Shown here: one piece after another, positions 26,314-35,171 of the stretch
Numbering within the stretch: position 1 is the stretch's first letter
How the letters are laid out: each line of letters opens with the position of its first letter
Origin: Rubrivirga sp. SAORIC476
GTDB taxonomy: Bacteria > Bacteroidota > Rhodothermia > Rhodothermales > Rubricoccaceae
Direction: 5' to 3'
DNA length: 64,000 nt
Assembly (NCBI RefSeq): GCF_002283555.1
Contig: NZ_MVOI01000006.1
Coordinates: 886,040-950,039 of the forward strand
Made by a program: the position numbers and the translations under genes
Notes under the pieces: model-generated
The model's input: only the letters and a program-made list of their open reading frames with translations
What the model was told of the DNA's origin: nothing
The model's database searches: none

Positions 26314-28206
26314 CTAGGCGGTGGCTCGCTCCTGGTCGGCGTACTGCAGTTCGTACAGGCGGCGGTACAAGCCGTCCGCGACGAGGAGCGCCTGGTGGTC
26401 TCCGCGCTCCCGGACCTCGCCCTTGTGCAGCACCAGGATCTGGTCGGCGTGCTGGACGGTCGAGAGGCGGTGCGCGACCACGAGCGCCGTCCGCCCCTCC
26501 ATCAGGACGTCGACGGCGCGCTGGACCATCTCCTCGGTCTCGGTGTCGACCGACGAGGTCGCCTCGTCGAGCACGAGCACGGCCGGATCGTAGAGGAGGG
26601 TGCGGACGAACGACAGCAACTGGCGCTGGCCGAGGGAGAGCGTCGCCCCGCGCTCTCCCACGTCAGACGCGTAGCCCTCGGGCAGGCGCTCGATGAATCG
26701 GTCGGCCCCCACCAGACGGGCGGCCTCGGCGACGCGCTTGACGGACACGTTGGGGTCGCCGAGCGTCACGTTCTCGGCGATGGAGCCGGAGAACAGGAAC
26801 ACGTCCTGGAGCACGAGTCCGACCTGTCGGCGGAGCTCGGCGAGTGGGAGGTCGCGCACGTCCACCCCGTCCACGGTGATGCGTCCCTGCTGCGGCTCGT
26901 AGAAGCGGAGCAGCAGCGACAGGATGGTCGTCTTGCCGGAACCCGTCGCGCCTACGAGCGCCAGCGTCTGCCCCGGCTCGCACGTGAACGAGACGTCGCG
27001 CAAGACCCAGTTCCAGTCGGGGGGAGAGGCGGAGCCTGGGGACCCTGCCAGAGGGCCGCGGTCGCTCGGCGCGTCCTGCATCCCGCGTCCCTCGTCCTCG
27101 CTCTTGGCCTCCGGAAGCCGCTCGTACGCGAACCAGACGTTCTCGAATGCGATGCGACCTGCGGCACGGCCCCCGGCGAGGTGCGTCGGCGCCTCCGGAT
27201 CGGGCAGCGACTGGTCGTCGTCGAGGAGGTCGAAGACGCGCTCCGAGGCGGCGAAGGCGGCCTGGATCGAGTTCAGCTGGTCCGACAGGTTGCGGACGGG
27301 CTCGAAGAACAGCCGCACGTACTGCACGAACGCGATCAGCGTGCCGATCGAGACGGCCTCGCGCATCGCCTCGGTGCCGCCGAACCAGATCACAAGCGCC
27401 AGCGCCGCCGACGCGATGATGTCTACGACGGGGTAGAAGAGCGCGTAGTAGTACACCGTCTGGACATGCGCGTCGCGGTGCGCCGCGTTGACCTCTCCGA
27501 AGCGGCGCTGCTCCTCGGGCTCGCGGCCGAAGATCTGGACCACGCTCATGCCCGTGACGTGCTCCTGGAGGAACGCGTTCATGCGCCCGACCTGCTTGCG
27601 GGTCTCGCGATAGGCCGCCCGCATCTTGCGCCGGAAGACCTCCGTCGCCAGGACCATCGGCGGGAGCGCGACGAGAGCCATCAGCCCCAGCTCGAGGTCG
27701 AGCGAGAGCATGAAGTAGCCGATGAACATCAGCCGGGCGAGGTCTCCCAGCATGGTCACGGCGCCCGCCGAGAGTAGGTCGGCCAGGGCCTCGATGTCGC
27801 TGGTGGCCCGCGTGATGAGCGTCCCGATGGGCGTCTTGTCGAAGAACGCCAGCCGCTGCCGCTCGATGAACCGGAAGACGCGCGTCCGCAGGTCATACAG
27901 CGCGTGCTGCCCGATCCACTGGGTGAGGTAGCCGAGCGCGAAGTAGGCCAGCCCCTCCGCCACCAGCACGGCCCCGATCAGCCCGACGATCCGAATCAGG
28001 CCGGGTACGTCGCCGGGGATGATGAAGTCGTCGACGGCGGTCTGGACCAGCCGCGGCCGGAGCGGCCCCAGAAACGCGACGACGAACGTCAGCGAGAGCG
28101 CCGCAGCGACGTGCCAGCGGTACGGCCACAGCAATGCCCCGAGGCGTCGGACGAGGCCGCGCGGGGGGCGCCAGGCGGGAGCGGTCTGGGAGGGGTCGTC
28201 GGCCAC
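26314..28206 (-). CDS. ABC exporter, fused permease and ATPase
   Basis: 630 residues, the size of a half-transporter that works as a dimer. Residues about 30-310 contain six membrane helices (WHVAAALSLTFVVAFLGPL, IVGLIGAVLVAEGLAYFAL). The ATPase has Walker A GATGSGKTT, Q-loop VGLVLQDVFLFSG, signature LSLGQRQ (third position Leu instead of the usual Gly), Walker B VLVLDEATSSVD and the H-loop VVAHRLS. A roughly 30-residue Glu/Ser/Pro-rich insertion sits between the first ATPase strand (FENVWFAYERLPEAK) and NWVLRDVSF. Multidrug and lipid-A-type exporters share this layout; substrate unknown. It is transcribed alone, 97 bp beyond the choice-of-anchor I gene start-to-stop boundary, and a hairpin at 28261 separates the two. 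Confidence 0.92.
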   Translation of the reverse strand: MADDPSQTAPAWRPPRGLVRRLGALLWPYRWHVAAALSLTFVVAFLGPLRPRLVQTAVDDFIIPGDVPGLIRIVGLIGAVLVAEGLAYFALGYLTQWIGQHALYDLRTRVFRFIERQRLAFFDKTPIGTLITRATSDIEALADLLSAGAVTMLGDLARLMFIGYFMLSLDLELGLMALVALPPMVLATEVFRRKMRAAYRETRKQVGRMNAFLQEHVTGMSVVQIFGREPEEQRRFGEVNAAHRDAHVQTVYYYALFYPVVDIIASAALALVIWFGGTEAMREAVSIGTLIAFVQYVRLFFEPVRNLSDQLNSIQAAFAASERVFDLLDDDQSLPDPEAPTHLAGGRAAGRIAFENVWFAYERLPEAKSEDEGRGMQDAPSDRGPLAGSPGSASPPDWNWVLRDVSFTCEPGQTLALVGATGSGKTTILSLLLRFYEPQQGRITVDGVDVRDLPLAELRRQVGLVLQDVFLFSGSIAENVTLGDPNVSVKRVAEAARLVGADRFIERLPEGYASDVGERGATLSLGQRQLLSFVRTLLYDPAVLVLDEATSSVDTETEEMVQRAVDVLMEGRTALVVAHRLSTVQHADQILVLHKGEVRERGDHQALLVADGLYRRLYELQYADQERATA

Positions 28207-28260
28207 GGCGCAAGCTACCCCGCCGCACCCGGCCGCGGTTCCTCGCGGGAGCGGTCCAGG

Positions 28261-28296
28261 GGCGCCCGCCTCGTCGCCGCAGCCGAGGCGGGCGCC
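28261..28296 (-). terminator. Long hairpin after the choice-of-anchor I gene (GCCTCGG-type arms)
   Basis: 13-bp perfect stem GGCGCCCGCCTCG / CGAGGCGGGCGCC with a 10-nt loop, starting 6 nt past the stop codon at 28303. The inner arms match the dispersed GCCTCGG palindrome. Confidence 0.65.
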
Positions 28297-28302
28297 ACCG
28301 GA

Positions 28303-30189
28303 CTATCGGACGAGCGTGAAGCGGCTCGTCTGCGTCTCCCACACGTCCCCCACGCGGGCCGTCACGCGGGCGTGGTAGACGCCCGAGGCCAGCCCAGCCG
28401 TCGGGGCGTCGACGGTGGAGAGGCCCGCGGGGAACGCCTGCGTGCGGCGCCCGACCTCGCGGCCGAGCGCATCGACGATCACCACGTCCACCTCGGCGGG
28501 CGCGTCGAGGGTGAACGCGAGGCGGGGCGTACGGCCGGGGTTCGGACGGGCCGGGGCGAGCGCCAGCAGGGCGTCGGAGGCCGGGGCGCCTGCGCGGTCG
28601 GTCCCGCCGGAGCCCAGCCCCCACACGGTGACGGTGCCGCTGATCTCGTTGGAGGTGACGAGGAGGGCCTGCCCGGTCGGGCTCTCTGCGGCCGAGATGA
28701 ACGCCAGGCCCTCGGGGCCGAGATCGCCCGCGGCCGGGTTGATCGAGCCGTCCGGAAGCTGCACGTCGACGCCGAAGTTGCGGTTGATGAGGAGGCCCGC
28801 GTAGGTCGGCGCGAGCGGATCCGACACGTCGTAGAGGATGACGGCGCTGACGCGCTCCAGCCCGACGAAGGCGAACGTGCGGCCGTCCACCTCGCCCACC
28901 ACGACGCCCTCCGGCTCGGGGCCTTTGTCGTCCGAGCGGTTGTCGAAGGTGTCGTTCTCGTCGTTGGTCGCGTTGAAGGCGTCCTCCGGGAGCACCTCCT
29001 TCGAGATCAGCAGCGCGATCTGGCGCTCGATGTCGTCGCCGGAGTCCCAGACGCGCACGCCGTCGGCGGCGTGGATCGAGAGCGAGCGGGCGCCGAAGGC
29101 GAAGAAGGACTCCACGTCGCCGTCACCGTCCGAGTCGCCCATCGTGGTCGTGGTGGTGAGGCGGCCGAGGCGGGCATCGTCCTGGAGGAACGCTGCGTCC
29201 GGGATCGCCACCGGGTCGGCCGCGAGGTCCTTGATGCGGGTCTCCTCCGAGTAGCCGTCGTAGTCGCGGGCATCGCCCTCGTTGGCCGTGAACACGTACG
29301 TCGCGCCGCCGATGCTGTACGCCGCGATGCCGTCGGGCTGGTACATGCCGTAGACGGGCCACGTCGAGATGGCGATGTCGTCGTCGCGGTTGGACGGGTC
29401 GAGGGCGTTGCCGGCGAGCGCGTGGTTCTTGTAGCCGAGCGGCAACAGGTCGACGGCTCCGGTCGCGAGGTCGACGACCGCGAGCGCGTTGTTTTCCTGG
29501 ATCGAGACGTAGGCCGTCGTACCGTCGGGGCTGACGGCGGCGAACTCGGGCTCCAGGTCCTGCGCCACCGAGGCACCCGGCCCGAAGATGCGGATTTGCG
29601 GATCGAGCGTTCGCGTGCCGCCCACGTTGAAGTCGGCGAAGCCGACCGTCGTCACGGCCGCGCCCGCGACGCCGCTGGACAGGTCGATGAGCGAGATCGA
29701 GCCCTCGGGGTCGACGGTGTAGTCGTCGTTCGGCTCACCCTCGTTGGCCACGACGACGGTGCTGCCGTCCGGGGAGAACGCCACCGCATCGGGCAACGCA
29801 CCCACACCGACGGTTCCGAGGAAGGCGCCGCTCACGTCGAAGAAGGCGACGACGCCAGGGTCGGTCTTGGGGGCGGCCTCGACGGCGACCGCCACGATGC
29901 CCTTGGCGACGGCGACGCTGTTGGCAGAGGCGCCGTAGGGCGTCACGTCGAGGGTGAACGCGAGCGTGAGGTCGGCCGGGTCGGAGGCGTCGAGCACGAC
30001 CACCTGCGCCTCGGCGGCGTTGACGAAGAAAAGCCGCTGGGTGGCGGCGTCGAAGGCGACGATCTCTGCAGCGCCTTCGTCGAAGAGACCCGTGGCGTAG
30101 GTACCAAGGCGGGTGGCCTCGAGCGGCTGGGCGGCGACCGGAAACAGGCCGGCGGTGAGGACGAGGAGGAGAGCGTAGCGGACGAGCAT
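28303..30189 (-). CDS. Choice-of-anchor I family secreted protein with T9SS sorting domain
   Basis: 628 residues. Signal peptide LLLVLTAGLFPVAAQ, then text typical of the choice-of-anchor I family (GTYATGLFDEGAAEIVAFD, LFFVNAAEAQVVVLD, DAVAFSPDGSTVVVANEGEP, GPEPEGVVVGEVDGRTFAFVGLE). The strand pattern suggests a seven-bladed beta-propeller over residues 25-540. The last 90 residues are a T9SS type A domain (LAPARPNPGRTPRLAFTL, VDALGREVGRR, LASGVYHARV). It should be secreted and bound to the surface. Some relatives are linked to alkaline phosphatase-like or nuclease-like proteins, but no catalytic site is visible. It is transcribed toward the ABC exporter and separated from it by a strong hairpin. 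Confidence 0.85.
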   Translation of the reverse strand: MLVRYALLLVLTAGLFPVAAQPLEATRLGTYATGLFDEGAAEIVAFDAATQRLFFVNAAEAQVVVLDASDPADLTLAFTLDVTPYGASANSVAVAKGIVAVAVEAAPKTDPGVVAFFDVSGAFLGTVGVGALPDAVAFSPDGSTVVVANEGEPNDDYTVDPEGSISLIDLSSGVAGAAVTTVGFADFNVGGTRTLDPQIRIFGPGASVAQDLEPEFAAVSPDGTTAYVSIQENNALAVVDLATGAVDLLPLGYKNHALAGNALDPSNRDDDIAISTWPVYGMYQPDGIAAYSIGGATYVFTANEGDARDYDGYSEETRIKDLAADPVAIPDAAFLQDDARLGRLTTTTTMGDSDGDGDVESFFAFGARSLSIHAADGVRVWDSGDDIERQIALLISKEVLPEDAFNATNDENDTFDNRSDDKGPEPEGVVVGEVDGRTFAFVGLERVSAVILYDVSDPLAPTYAGLLINRNFGVDVQLPDGSINPAAGDLGPEGLAFISAAESPTGQALLVTSNEISGTVTVWGLGSGGTDRAGAPASDALLALAPARPNPGRTPRLAFTLDAPAEVDVVIVDALGREVGRRTQAFPAGLSTVDAPTAGLASGVYHARVTARVGDVWETQTSRFTLVR

Positions 30190-30289
30190 GCGGGCGGGGG
30201 ACAGGGGAGCCCTGAGCCTATCCCGCCCTGTCGGATCGTCCAGTTATCCAAGCGTTATCCAGTCGTTACTGGACCGTGACTCCCCTGCG

Positions 30290-31051
30290 CTACGCGTACG
30301 GGTCGACCGGGTCCATGGCGGCCAGTTCCACCAGGTAGTCCGCGATGCGTCGGGCCGCCGCGTCGACGAACGCCGCGCCTCGCTCGGGCGTCGCGGCGCG
30401 CGGGTCCCCGACGCCTGTGTCGGCCGTCATCTTGCGCCAGTCGCGGGGCGACCACGCCCAGCCCTCGCGGAGGGCAGCCACACGGAAGGGCCGCTCGGCG
30501 CCGTCGCCCGCCTCAGCGAGGGGCCGGACGAGGTCGGGGCGGACGTGCATCATCGCGCTCGTCTCCAGTTCGCCGGCGTGGTCGCCCGGCGTGTCGAAGT
30601 AGTTGTCGGCGGGTACGGTGCGCCACCAGTCGAGCGCGCTCAGGAAGACCTCCGTCTGCCCCTGGATCTCCCGCAGGATCGGCTTGAAGTCGTTGCCGCC
30701 GTGTGCGTTGACGATCACCAGCCGGGCCACGCCCGCCGCCTCCAGGCTCCGCACCACGTCCGCGATCACGAGACGCTGAGTCGGTGGGCTGAGGTCGATC
30801 ACCGGTCCCAGCCCGAGCTGCATCGCGTTGGCGCCGAACGGGATCGTGGGGAGGACGACCACGCGTGCGCCGCGTGCGGACGCCAGGCGTCCCGCCTCCA
30901 GGGCCAGCGCCTCGGCGAGGAGGGTGTCGGTGGCATACGGGAGGTGCGTGTTGTGCGGCTCCGTCGCCCCCCACGGCAGCACGGCGACCTCGAAGGCCGC
31001 GTCGCGGGCCTGGGGCCACGTCAGATCGGACAGGCGAAACGGCGGGACCAT
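30290..31051 (-). CDS. Creatininase-family amidohydrolase
   Basis: 253 residues. Creatininase/MftE fold with metal ligands in VLPWGATEPHNTHLPYATDT (Glu and His/Asp), the VVLPTIPFGANAMQ strand, VNAHGGNDFK and the HAGELETSAMM motif. These enzymes hydrolyse cyclic or open amides, such as creatinine or N-formyl and riboflavin-pathway amides (ArfB), so the true substrate is open. It follows rnz on the same strand with only 2 bp between stop and start, so the two are co-transcribed and probably translationally coupled. The pairing with RNase Z does not reveal its substrate. Confidence 0.85.
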   Translation of the reverse strand: MVPPFRLSDLTWPQARDAAFEVAVLPWGATEPHNTHLPYATDTLLAEALALEAGRLASARGARVVVLPTIPFGANAMQLGLGPVIDLSPPTQRLVIADVVRSLEAAGVARLVIVNAHGGNDFKPILREIQGQTEVFLSALDWWRTVPADNYFDTPGDHAGELETSAMMHVRPDLVRPLAEAGDGAERPFRVAALREGWAWSPRDWRKMTADTGVGDPRAATPERGAAFVDAAARRIADYLVELAAMDPVDPYA

Positions 31052-31053
31052 CG

Positions 31054-31974
31054 TCAGCGACGCACCTCGTAGCGGGCCAACTCCTCGGCGGCCTCCGTCA
31101 CCGGGAACACCTGCCGCGCCTCGTCGACGAGCAGGCCGGTGTCGGCGTAGCGGGCGGAGAAGTGGGTCAGCAGGAGGCGCTTCGCACCGGCGTCGCGGGC
31201 GACCTGGGCGGCCTGCCGAGCGGTGGAGTGGCCCACCTCGGCTGCGCGGGCGGCGTGCTCGTCGGTGAACGTGGCCTCGTGGAGCAGAAGGTCCGCGTCG
31301 CGGGCGAGAAGGCGCCCCCCCTCGCAGGGGACCGTGTCGAGCACGTAGGCGAACGCCGCGCCCGGCCGCTCGGGCCCCACGAGCCCGTCCGGGGAGACGA
31401 GCGTCCCGTCGTCCAGCGTGACTGCCTCGCGGCGCTTCAGCGCCTCGAACTGCCAGCCCTCGGTGATGCCCGCCGCGCGGGCGCCCTCGCCGTCCAGCGA
31501 GCCCGGCCGGGTCCGCTCCTGGTAGCGGAAGCCTGCGCAGAAGACGCGGTGCTCGATGGGCCGCGCCTCGATGGTCACGTGCTCGTCCTCGTACACGACC
31601 TCGTGCTCGAAGCCGTCCGCCAGTTCGCGGTACGTGACCTCGAACGGCAGCCCGTCGGTACGGATGCCCGGCATGGCGTGCAGCATCTCCCGGAGCCCGG
31701 TCGGCCCGACGATCAGGAGCGGGTCGGTGCGCTCCAGCAGCGCCAGCGTCGTCACGAGGCCGGGGAGGCCGAACACGTGGTCGCCGTGGAGGTGCGTGAT
31801 GCAGATGGCGCTCAGCGTGCCGCGCGTCAGCCCGCCGCGCACGAGCTGGAGCTGGGTCCCCTCGCCACAGTCGAACAGCACCATCTTCCCGTCCCGGCGG
31901 AGGAGGGTCGCGGCGAGATGCCGGGTGCGGGTGGGAACGGCAGAGCCGACGCCGAGCGGGATGACTTCGAACAC
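31054..31974 (-). CDS. rnz: Ribonuclease Z
   Basis: 306 residues, the normal length for bacterial RNase Z. Metallo-beta-lactamase fold starting FEVIPLGVGSAVPTRTRHLAA, FDCGEGTQLQL, and the metal motif ITHLHGDHVFGLPGL. Later ligands lie in FTDEHAARAAEVGHSTARQAA and LLLTHFSARY. It removes the 3' trailer of tRNA precursors in the cytoplasm. It is the first gene of a two-gene unit with the creatininase-family gene. The ATG at 31974 is supported because the family begins right there. Upstream lies the terminator of the T9SS cargo gene. Confidence 0.93.
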   Translation of the reverse strand: MFEVIPLGVGSAVPTRTRHLAATLLRRDGKMVLFDCGEGTQLQLVRGGLTRGTLSAICITHLHGDHVFGLPGLVTTLALLERTDPLLIVGPTGLREMLHAMPGIRTDGLPFEVTYRELADGFEHEVVYEDEHVTIEARPIEHRVFCAGFRYQERTRPGSLDGEGARAAGITEGWQFEALKRREAVTLDDGTLVSPDGLVGPERPGAAFAYVLDTVPCEGGRLLARDADLLLHEATFTDEHAARAAEVGHSTARQAAQVARDAGAKRLLLTHFSARYADTGLLVDEARQVFPVTEAAEELARYEVRR

Positions 31975-32082
31975 GGACCGAGGGGTGTGGGAGGCGCGGT
32001 CAACCCGGCGCGAGCGGAGGGGTTCGGGGCTGGCCGCGCTCGCGCCGATGCGGTTCCTCGGCGTTCGCCTGACGGCGCGGCG

Positions 32083-32123
32083 TCACAAAACAACCCGCCC
32101 GACGGTTTCCCATCGGACGGGCT
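32083..32123 (-). terminator. Intrinsic terminator of the first T9SS cargo gene
   Basis: Minus-strand hairpin with 13-nt arms (32110-32122 and 32093-32105, including G-U pairs) and a GAAA tetraloop, followed by TTGTTTTGTG. The best textbook terminator in the window, 110 bp past the stop at 32233. Confidence 0.75.
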
Positions 32124-32232
32124 GGCAAGCAGGGAGGTCCCTGTCTTAAGAGTCACCGGCGGGGCCGGTGCTGCTCCACAATACGACCGACCGGCGGCAT
32201 TCGTGCCCGACTTGCCACCGAGGCGGACGAAC

Positions 32233-35031
32233 TCATCGGAGGACGGTGAGCGTCTGCGTGAGGCGCTGGTCGTCGGCGTCGAGCACGAGCACGTAGACGC
32301 CCGCAGCCAGCGAGGACGCGTCGAGGCGAGCCTCGTACGGACCTGCCTCGTAGGGGGCCTCGGCCAGGACGGCGACCTCGCGGCCGAGCACGTCCACCAG
32401 CCGAAGCCGGACCGTCGCGGAGATCGGGAGGGCGAACGGGACGGTGGCGGCACCCACGACCGGGTTCGGCTGGACCGCCAGCGTCGGCTCATCGATGGGC
32501 TCTGGGACAGGAGTCGGCTCGGGGGACGCCTCCTCCGGTGCGGGCGACGGGTCGGTGGTGTAGAACCGGATCACGGTCCCCGCCAGCCCGTCGATGTCGA
32601 CGCCGCCGGCATTCTGCTCCAGCACGAATCGCTGGAGGGGGCGCCCGCGGTCGAAGTCGATCTCGCTCGATGCGGCGGCAGTCGCCGGGTCCGTCGGACA
32701 CTGGTTCGGGTCGGCCGCGACGACCGGCGCGATAGCCTCCTCCCACGCCGCGTAGTCCTCGACGGCGTAGTAGGCGTAAATGCGCTGGGTGGTGGGACCT
32801 GTGCCGTTTTGCGACGGGCCGCCGTACTCGAACACGCACTCGTCCGGGCCGTCGGCGAAGAGGACGGGCACCATCTGGATGTCGTCGTCCGGGTCATTGT
32901 CTGTACCCGGCGGCGTCACGCCGATGTCCCAGACCTCGAACGGCACCGGGACGGCGACGCCGGACGTGAGGCCGTAGTAGGCGACCGAGCCTGCCTCGGT
33001 GAAGCGGATCTCGTAGTCGCGTGGCGCAAACGCAGGGAGCGACGCTTCTGGCCCCGTCCCGATCGCGGTGCCGATGTAGTCGCCGGTGCTGTTGTGCGAC
33101 TGGTAAATCCCGTTGGCCCCGATCTGGGCGCAGCCGACCGTGGACTGGGCCTCGGTTCCGCATGGGTCGGCTCCGCCGGGGCCGACGACCTCCACGAACG
33201 CCAGCCCGAGGCCGGCGACGGTGAGGGCCTCGGGGATGTACACGTAGCGGAAGTAGGAGAAGCTGCGCGCCGGAGGGGCCGGGCCGTCACCGCCCCAGTT
33301 CGTCGCCTGGACGGTCCAGTACGAGGTTCGCATGTTGAAGGGCAGCCCCTGGGCGGGCACGGTGTGGCTGGTGCCTCGCGTATAGATCGAGCGCGTGCTG
33401 TCCGGCATCGCACCGAGGCGGAGGTGATAGCCTTCTGCGCCCTCGACGGCGGTCCAGGAGAACATGAGGCTGTCCGGCAGGGCCTCGTCGTAGTCGGCGC
33501 CGTCGTCCGGTGCGAGGAGCATCGGCGAGGCGGGCAGCGGCGGCGGGGGCGTGTAGGCGACGCTGGCGGAGCGGATCGCCGTCGTACCGCCCGCGTCGTA
33601 GGCGGCCTGGACCGCGTCGCTGATGTCGAACAGCCGCGCGACGTTGTGGAAGCGGGTGCGGTCGGGGCTGCCTGGTCCGTCCCGGAGGCCGCCCTCCGCG
33701 AAGAGCAGGGCGAGGTCCACGCGGCGGCTCTCGCCCGGCGCGAGCGTCTGGGCGGGGGTGTTCAGCAGGGACGACATCTCGGAGCGCGTCCCGGAGGGCG
33801 ACCGCGGCTGCTCCTGCGTCCAGTAGCGTCGGCGGATCACGTCGCCGTCGAAGCGCCAGCGCGTCACGTCAGTGCTGTCGGGGTTGTAGCCGAAGCCGCC
33901 GCGCGTCTGGGGCGTGCCGTCGCTCCAGAGGCTCGCCTGGGCGTTGCGCATGGCCGACGGGCGGTCCAGGTCGGGCGCGTTCGGGAAGTCGAACATCTCG
34001 TCGTCGACCCAGACGGTGCCGTACGCGCCGCTCAGGAGGTCCAGGCCGAGGGCGGGCGGCGACGTGCCGTAGTGTTTGTCGATCTCGGTTCTGTTGTACG
34101 AGATCAGCATCTCCCGGTCCGCGTCCGAGGCGAGGAAGTCATCGCCGTAGGCCCCGATCTGGGGGACGAGGAAGAAGGACACGCGGGCGTCGTCGATGGG
34201 CACCGGGCTCCGGTTGATGACCGTGAACTCGTAGACCGTCGACTGAGAGATCGCGAGGTCGGAGGCGTCGAACGCGACCGCGAGCACCTGGACCTCGATC
34301 TGGAGCGGATCGCCCTGGGACCGGATGTGCGGCCCTGCGTTGTCGTTCATGACCCACCACGCCGCCTGATCGCCGACCAGGTCGGGCCGTTCGCCCGCCG
34401 CCAGGTTCAACGTCGCTCCCTCGCCCGGAGTGAGGCTGTAGCCGAGGTCGCCGGGGCCGAGTGTCAGGCGCGGCTCGGACGCATCGCGCCGGTCGTTGCC
34501 GTTCACGTCGACGAAGTAGGGCGCCCCGTGGGCGATGGGCCAGCCGATCAGGTCGGGGTTGGTGAGCGGACCCACCCCGTCGGCCGTGACGCTGCGGAGG
34601 TCGTCGAAGGACACGCGCCAGATCCGGTCGAAGGCGGCGCAACGCTCGGGCGTCGTCTCGCCGTCGCCGTCGAGCGGGCCAGGCCAGAACTCCCAGTTGC
34701 CGTACGTCGCGCCTGCGATGTGGGCGGCGCCCTCGACCTCGCCACCGACCCACAGGTTGAGCGAGAACAGCGCGCCCGCCGACTCGACGCCCGGCGTGTA
34801 GGGGACGGTGTACGTCGCGGTGCTCTCACGGCGGAACAGGGTGCCGGTCGTGTAGAGCGCCGCCCGCACGTCGCCGACGTCGAGGAACTGCTCGGCGGTG
34901 CCGTACGCGCAGTCGCCGGCCGCGAGAGCCGCGGGAACCGCCGATGGCAGCGTCCGCTCCTGCGCCCGCGCGCCGCTGGCGATCCAGGCGGCGACGAGCG
35001 AGAGCAGAAGAAGTCGAGTCATCGAGGTCAT
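32233..35031 (-). CDS. T9SS-exported paralogous protein of unknown function, member 1
   Basis: 932 residues from ATG 35031 (an ATG three codons later is equally good). Signal peptide LLLLSLVAAWIASGARA. The N-terminal half carries family text seen in all four tandem copies: NWEFWPGPL, GAPYFVDVNGNDRRDASEP, LAAGERPDLVGDQAAWWVMND, YEFTVINRSPVPIDDA. Around residues 500-600 is a fibronectin type III-like domain (LPDSLMFSWTAVEGAEGYHLRLG). Residues 610-830 form a block rich in Gly and Asp (FVEVVGPGGADPCG, DYIGTAIGTGPEASL). The C-terminal 90 residues are a T9SS type A domain (VQPNPVVGAATVPFAL, LVDVLGREVAVL, LAAGVYVLVLDAD). I do not recognise the N-terminal family; it looks like beta-sandwich material with a DxNxNDRRD calcium-type loop. 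Confidence 0.8.
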   Translation of the reverse strand: MTSMTRLLLLSLVAAWIASGARAQERTLPSAVPAALAAGDCAYGTAEQFLDVGDVRAALYTTGTLFRRESTATYTVPYTPGVESAGALFSLNLWVGGEVEGAAHIAGATYGNWEFWPGPLDGDGETTPERCAAFDRIWRVSFDDLRSVTADGVGPLTNPDLIGWPIAHGAPYFVDVNGNDRRDASEPRLTLGPGDLGYSLTPGEGATLNLAAGERPDLVGDQAAWWVMNDNAGPHIRSQGDPLQIEVQVLAVAFDASDLAISQSTVYEFTVINRSPVPIDDARVSFFLVPQIGAYGDDFLASDADREMLISYNRTEIDKHYGTSPPALGLDLLSGAYGTVWVDDEMFDFPNAPDLDRPSAMRNAQASLWSDGTPQTRGGFGYNPDSTDVTRWRFDGDVIRRRYWTQEQPRSPSGTRSEMSSLLNTPAQTLAPGESRRVDLALLFAEGGLRDGPGSPDRTRFHNVARLFDISDAVQAAYDAGGTTAIRSASVAYTPPPPLPASPMLLAPDDGADYDEALPDSLMFSWTAVEGAEGYHLRLGAMPDSTRSIYTRGTSHTVPAQGLPFNMRTSYWTVQATNWGGDGPAPPARSFSYFRYVYIPEALTVAGLGLAFVEVVGPGGADPCGTEAQSTVGCAQIGANGIYQSHNSTGDYIGTAIGTGPEASLPAFAPRDYEIRFTEAGSVAYYGLTSGVAVPVPFEVWDIGVTPPGTDNDPDDDIQMVPVLFADGPDECVFEYGGPSQNGTGPTTQRIYAYYAVEDYAAWEEAIAPVVAADPNQCPTDPATAAASSEIDFDRGRPLQRFVLEQNAGGVDIDGLAGTVIRFYTTDPSPAPEEASPEPTPVPEPIDEPTLAVQPNPVVGAATVPFALPISATVRLRLVDVLGREVAVLAEAPYEAGPYEARLDASSLAAGVYVLVLDADDQRLTQTLTVLR

Positions 35032-35056
35032 CGGCCGACGCGAACGTCTGTGCGGA

Positions 35057-35063
35057 CAACGTA
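35057..35063 (-). promoter_or_regulatory. Bacteroidota-type -7 box candidate (TACGTTG)
   Basis: TACGTTG on the minus strand, 26 nt before the ATG of T9SS member 1. One of six similar TAn(n)KTTG boxes at comparable distances in this window. No convincing -33 TTTG. Confidence 0.35.
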
Positions 35064-35107
35064 CGATGTCTCTAAATCCCCTGAGGGAAGGGCACCCATA
35101 GATGCAC

Positions 35108-35140
35108 CGCGCCCCGCCCGGAGAGACCGGGCGGGGCGCG
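35108..35140 (-). terminator. 14-bp perfect hairpin after T9SS member 2
   Basis: Arms 35108-35121 and 35127-35140 (CGCGCCCCGCCCGG and complement) with loop AGAGA, 32 bp past the stop at 35172. No U-run. Confidence 0.6.
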
Positions 35141-35151
35141 GGAGTCGGTCG

Positions 35152-35167
35152 GCCTCGGGGCCGAGGC
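35152..35167. repeat. Canonical GCCTCGGnnCCGAGGC palindrome
   Basis: GCCTCGG-GG-CCGAGGC, ending 4 nt from the stop codon of T9SS member 2 (minus strand). Confidence 0.7.
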
Positions 35168-35171
35168 GGCG

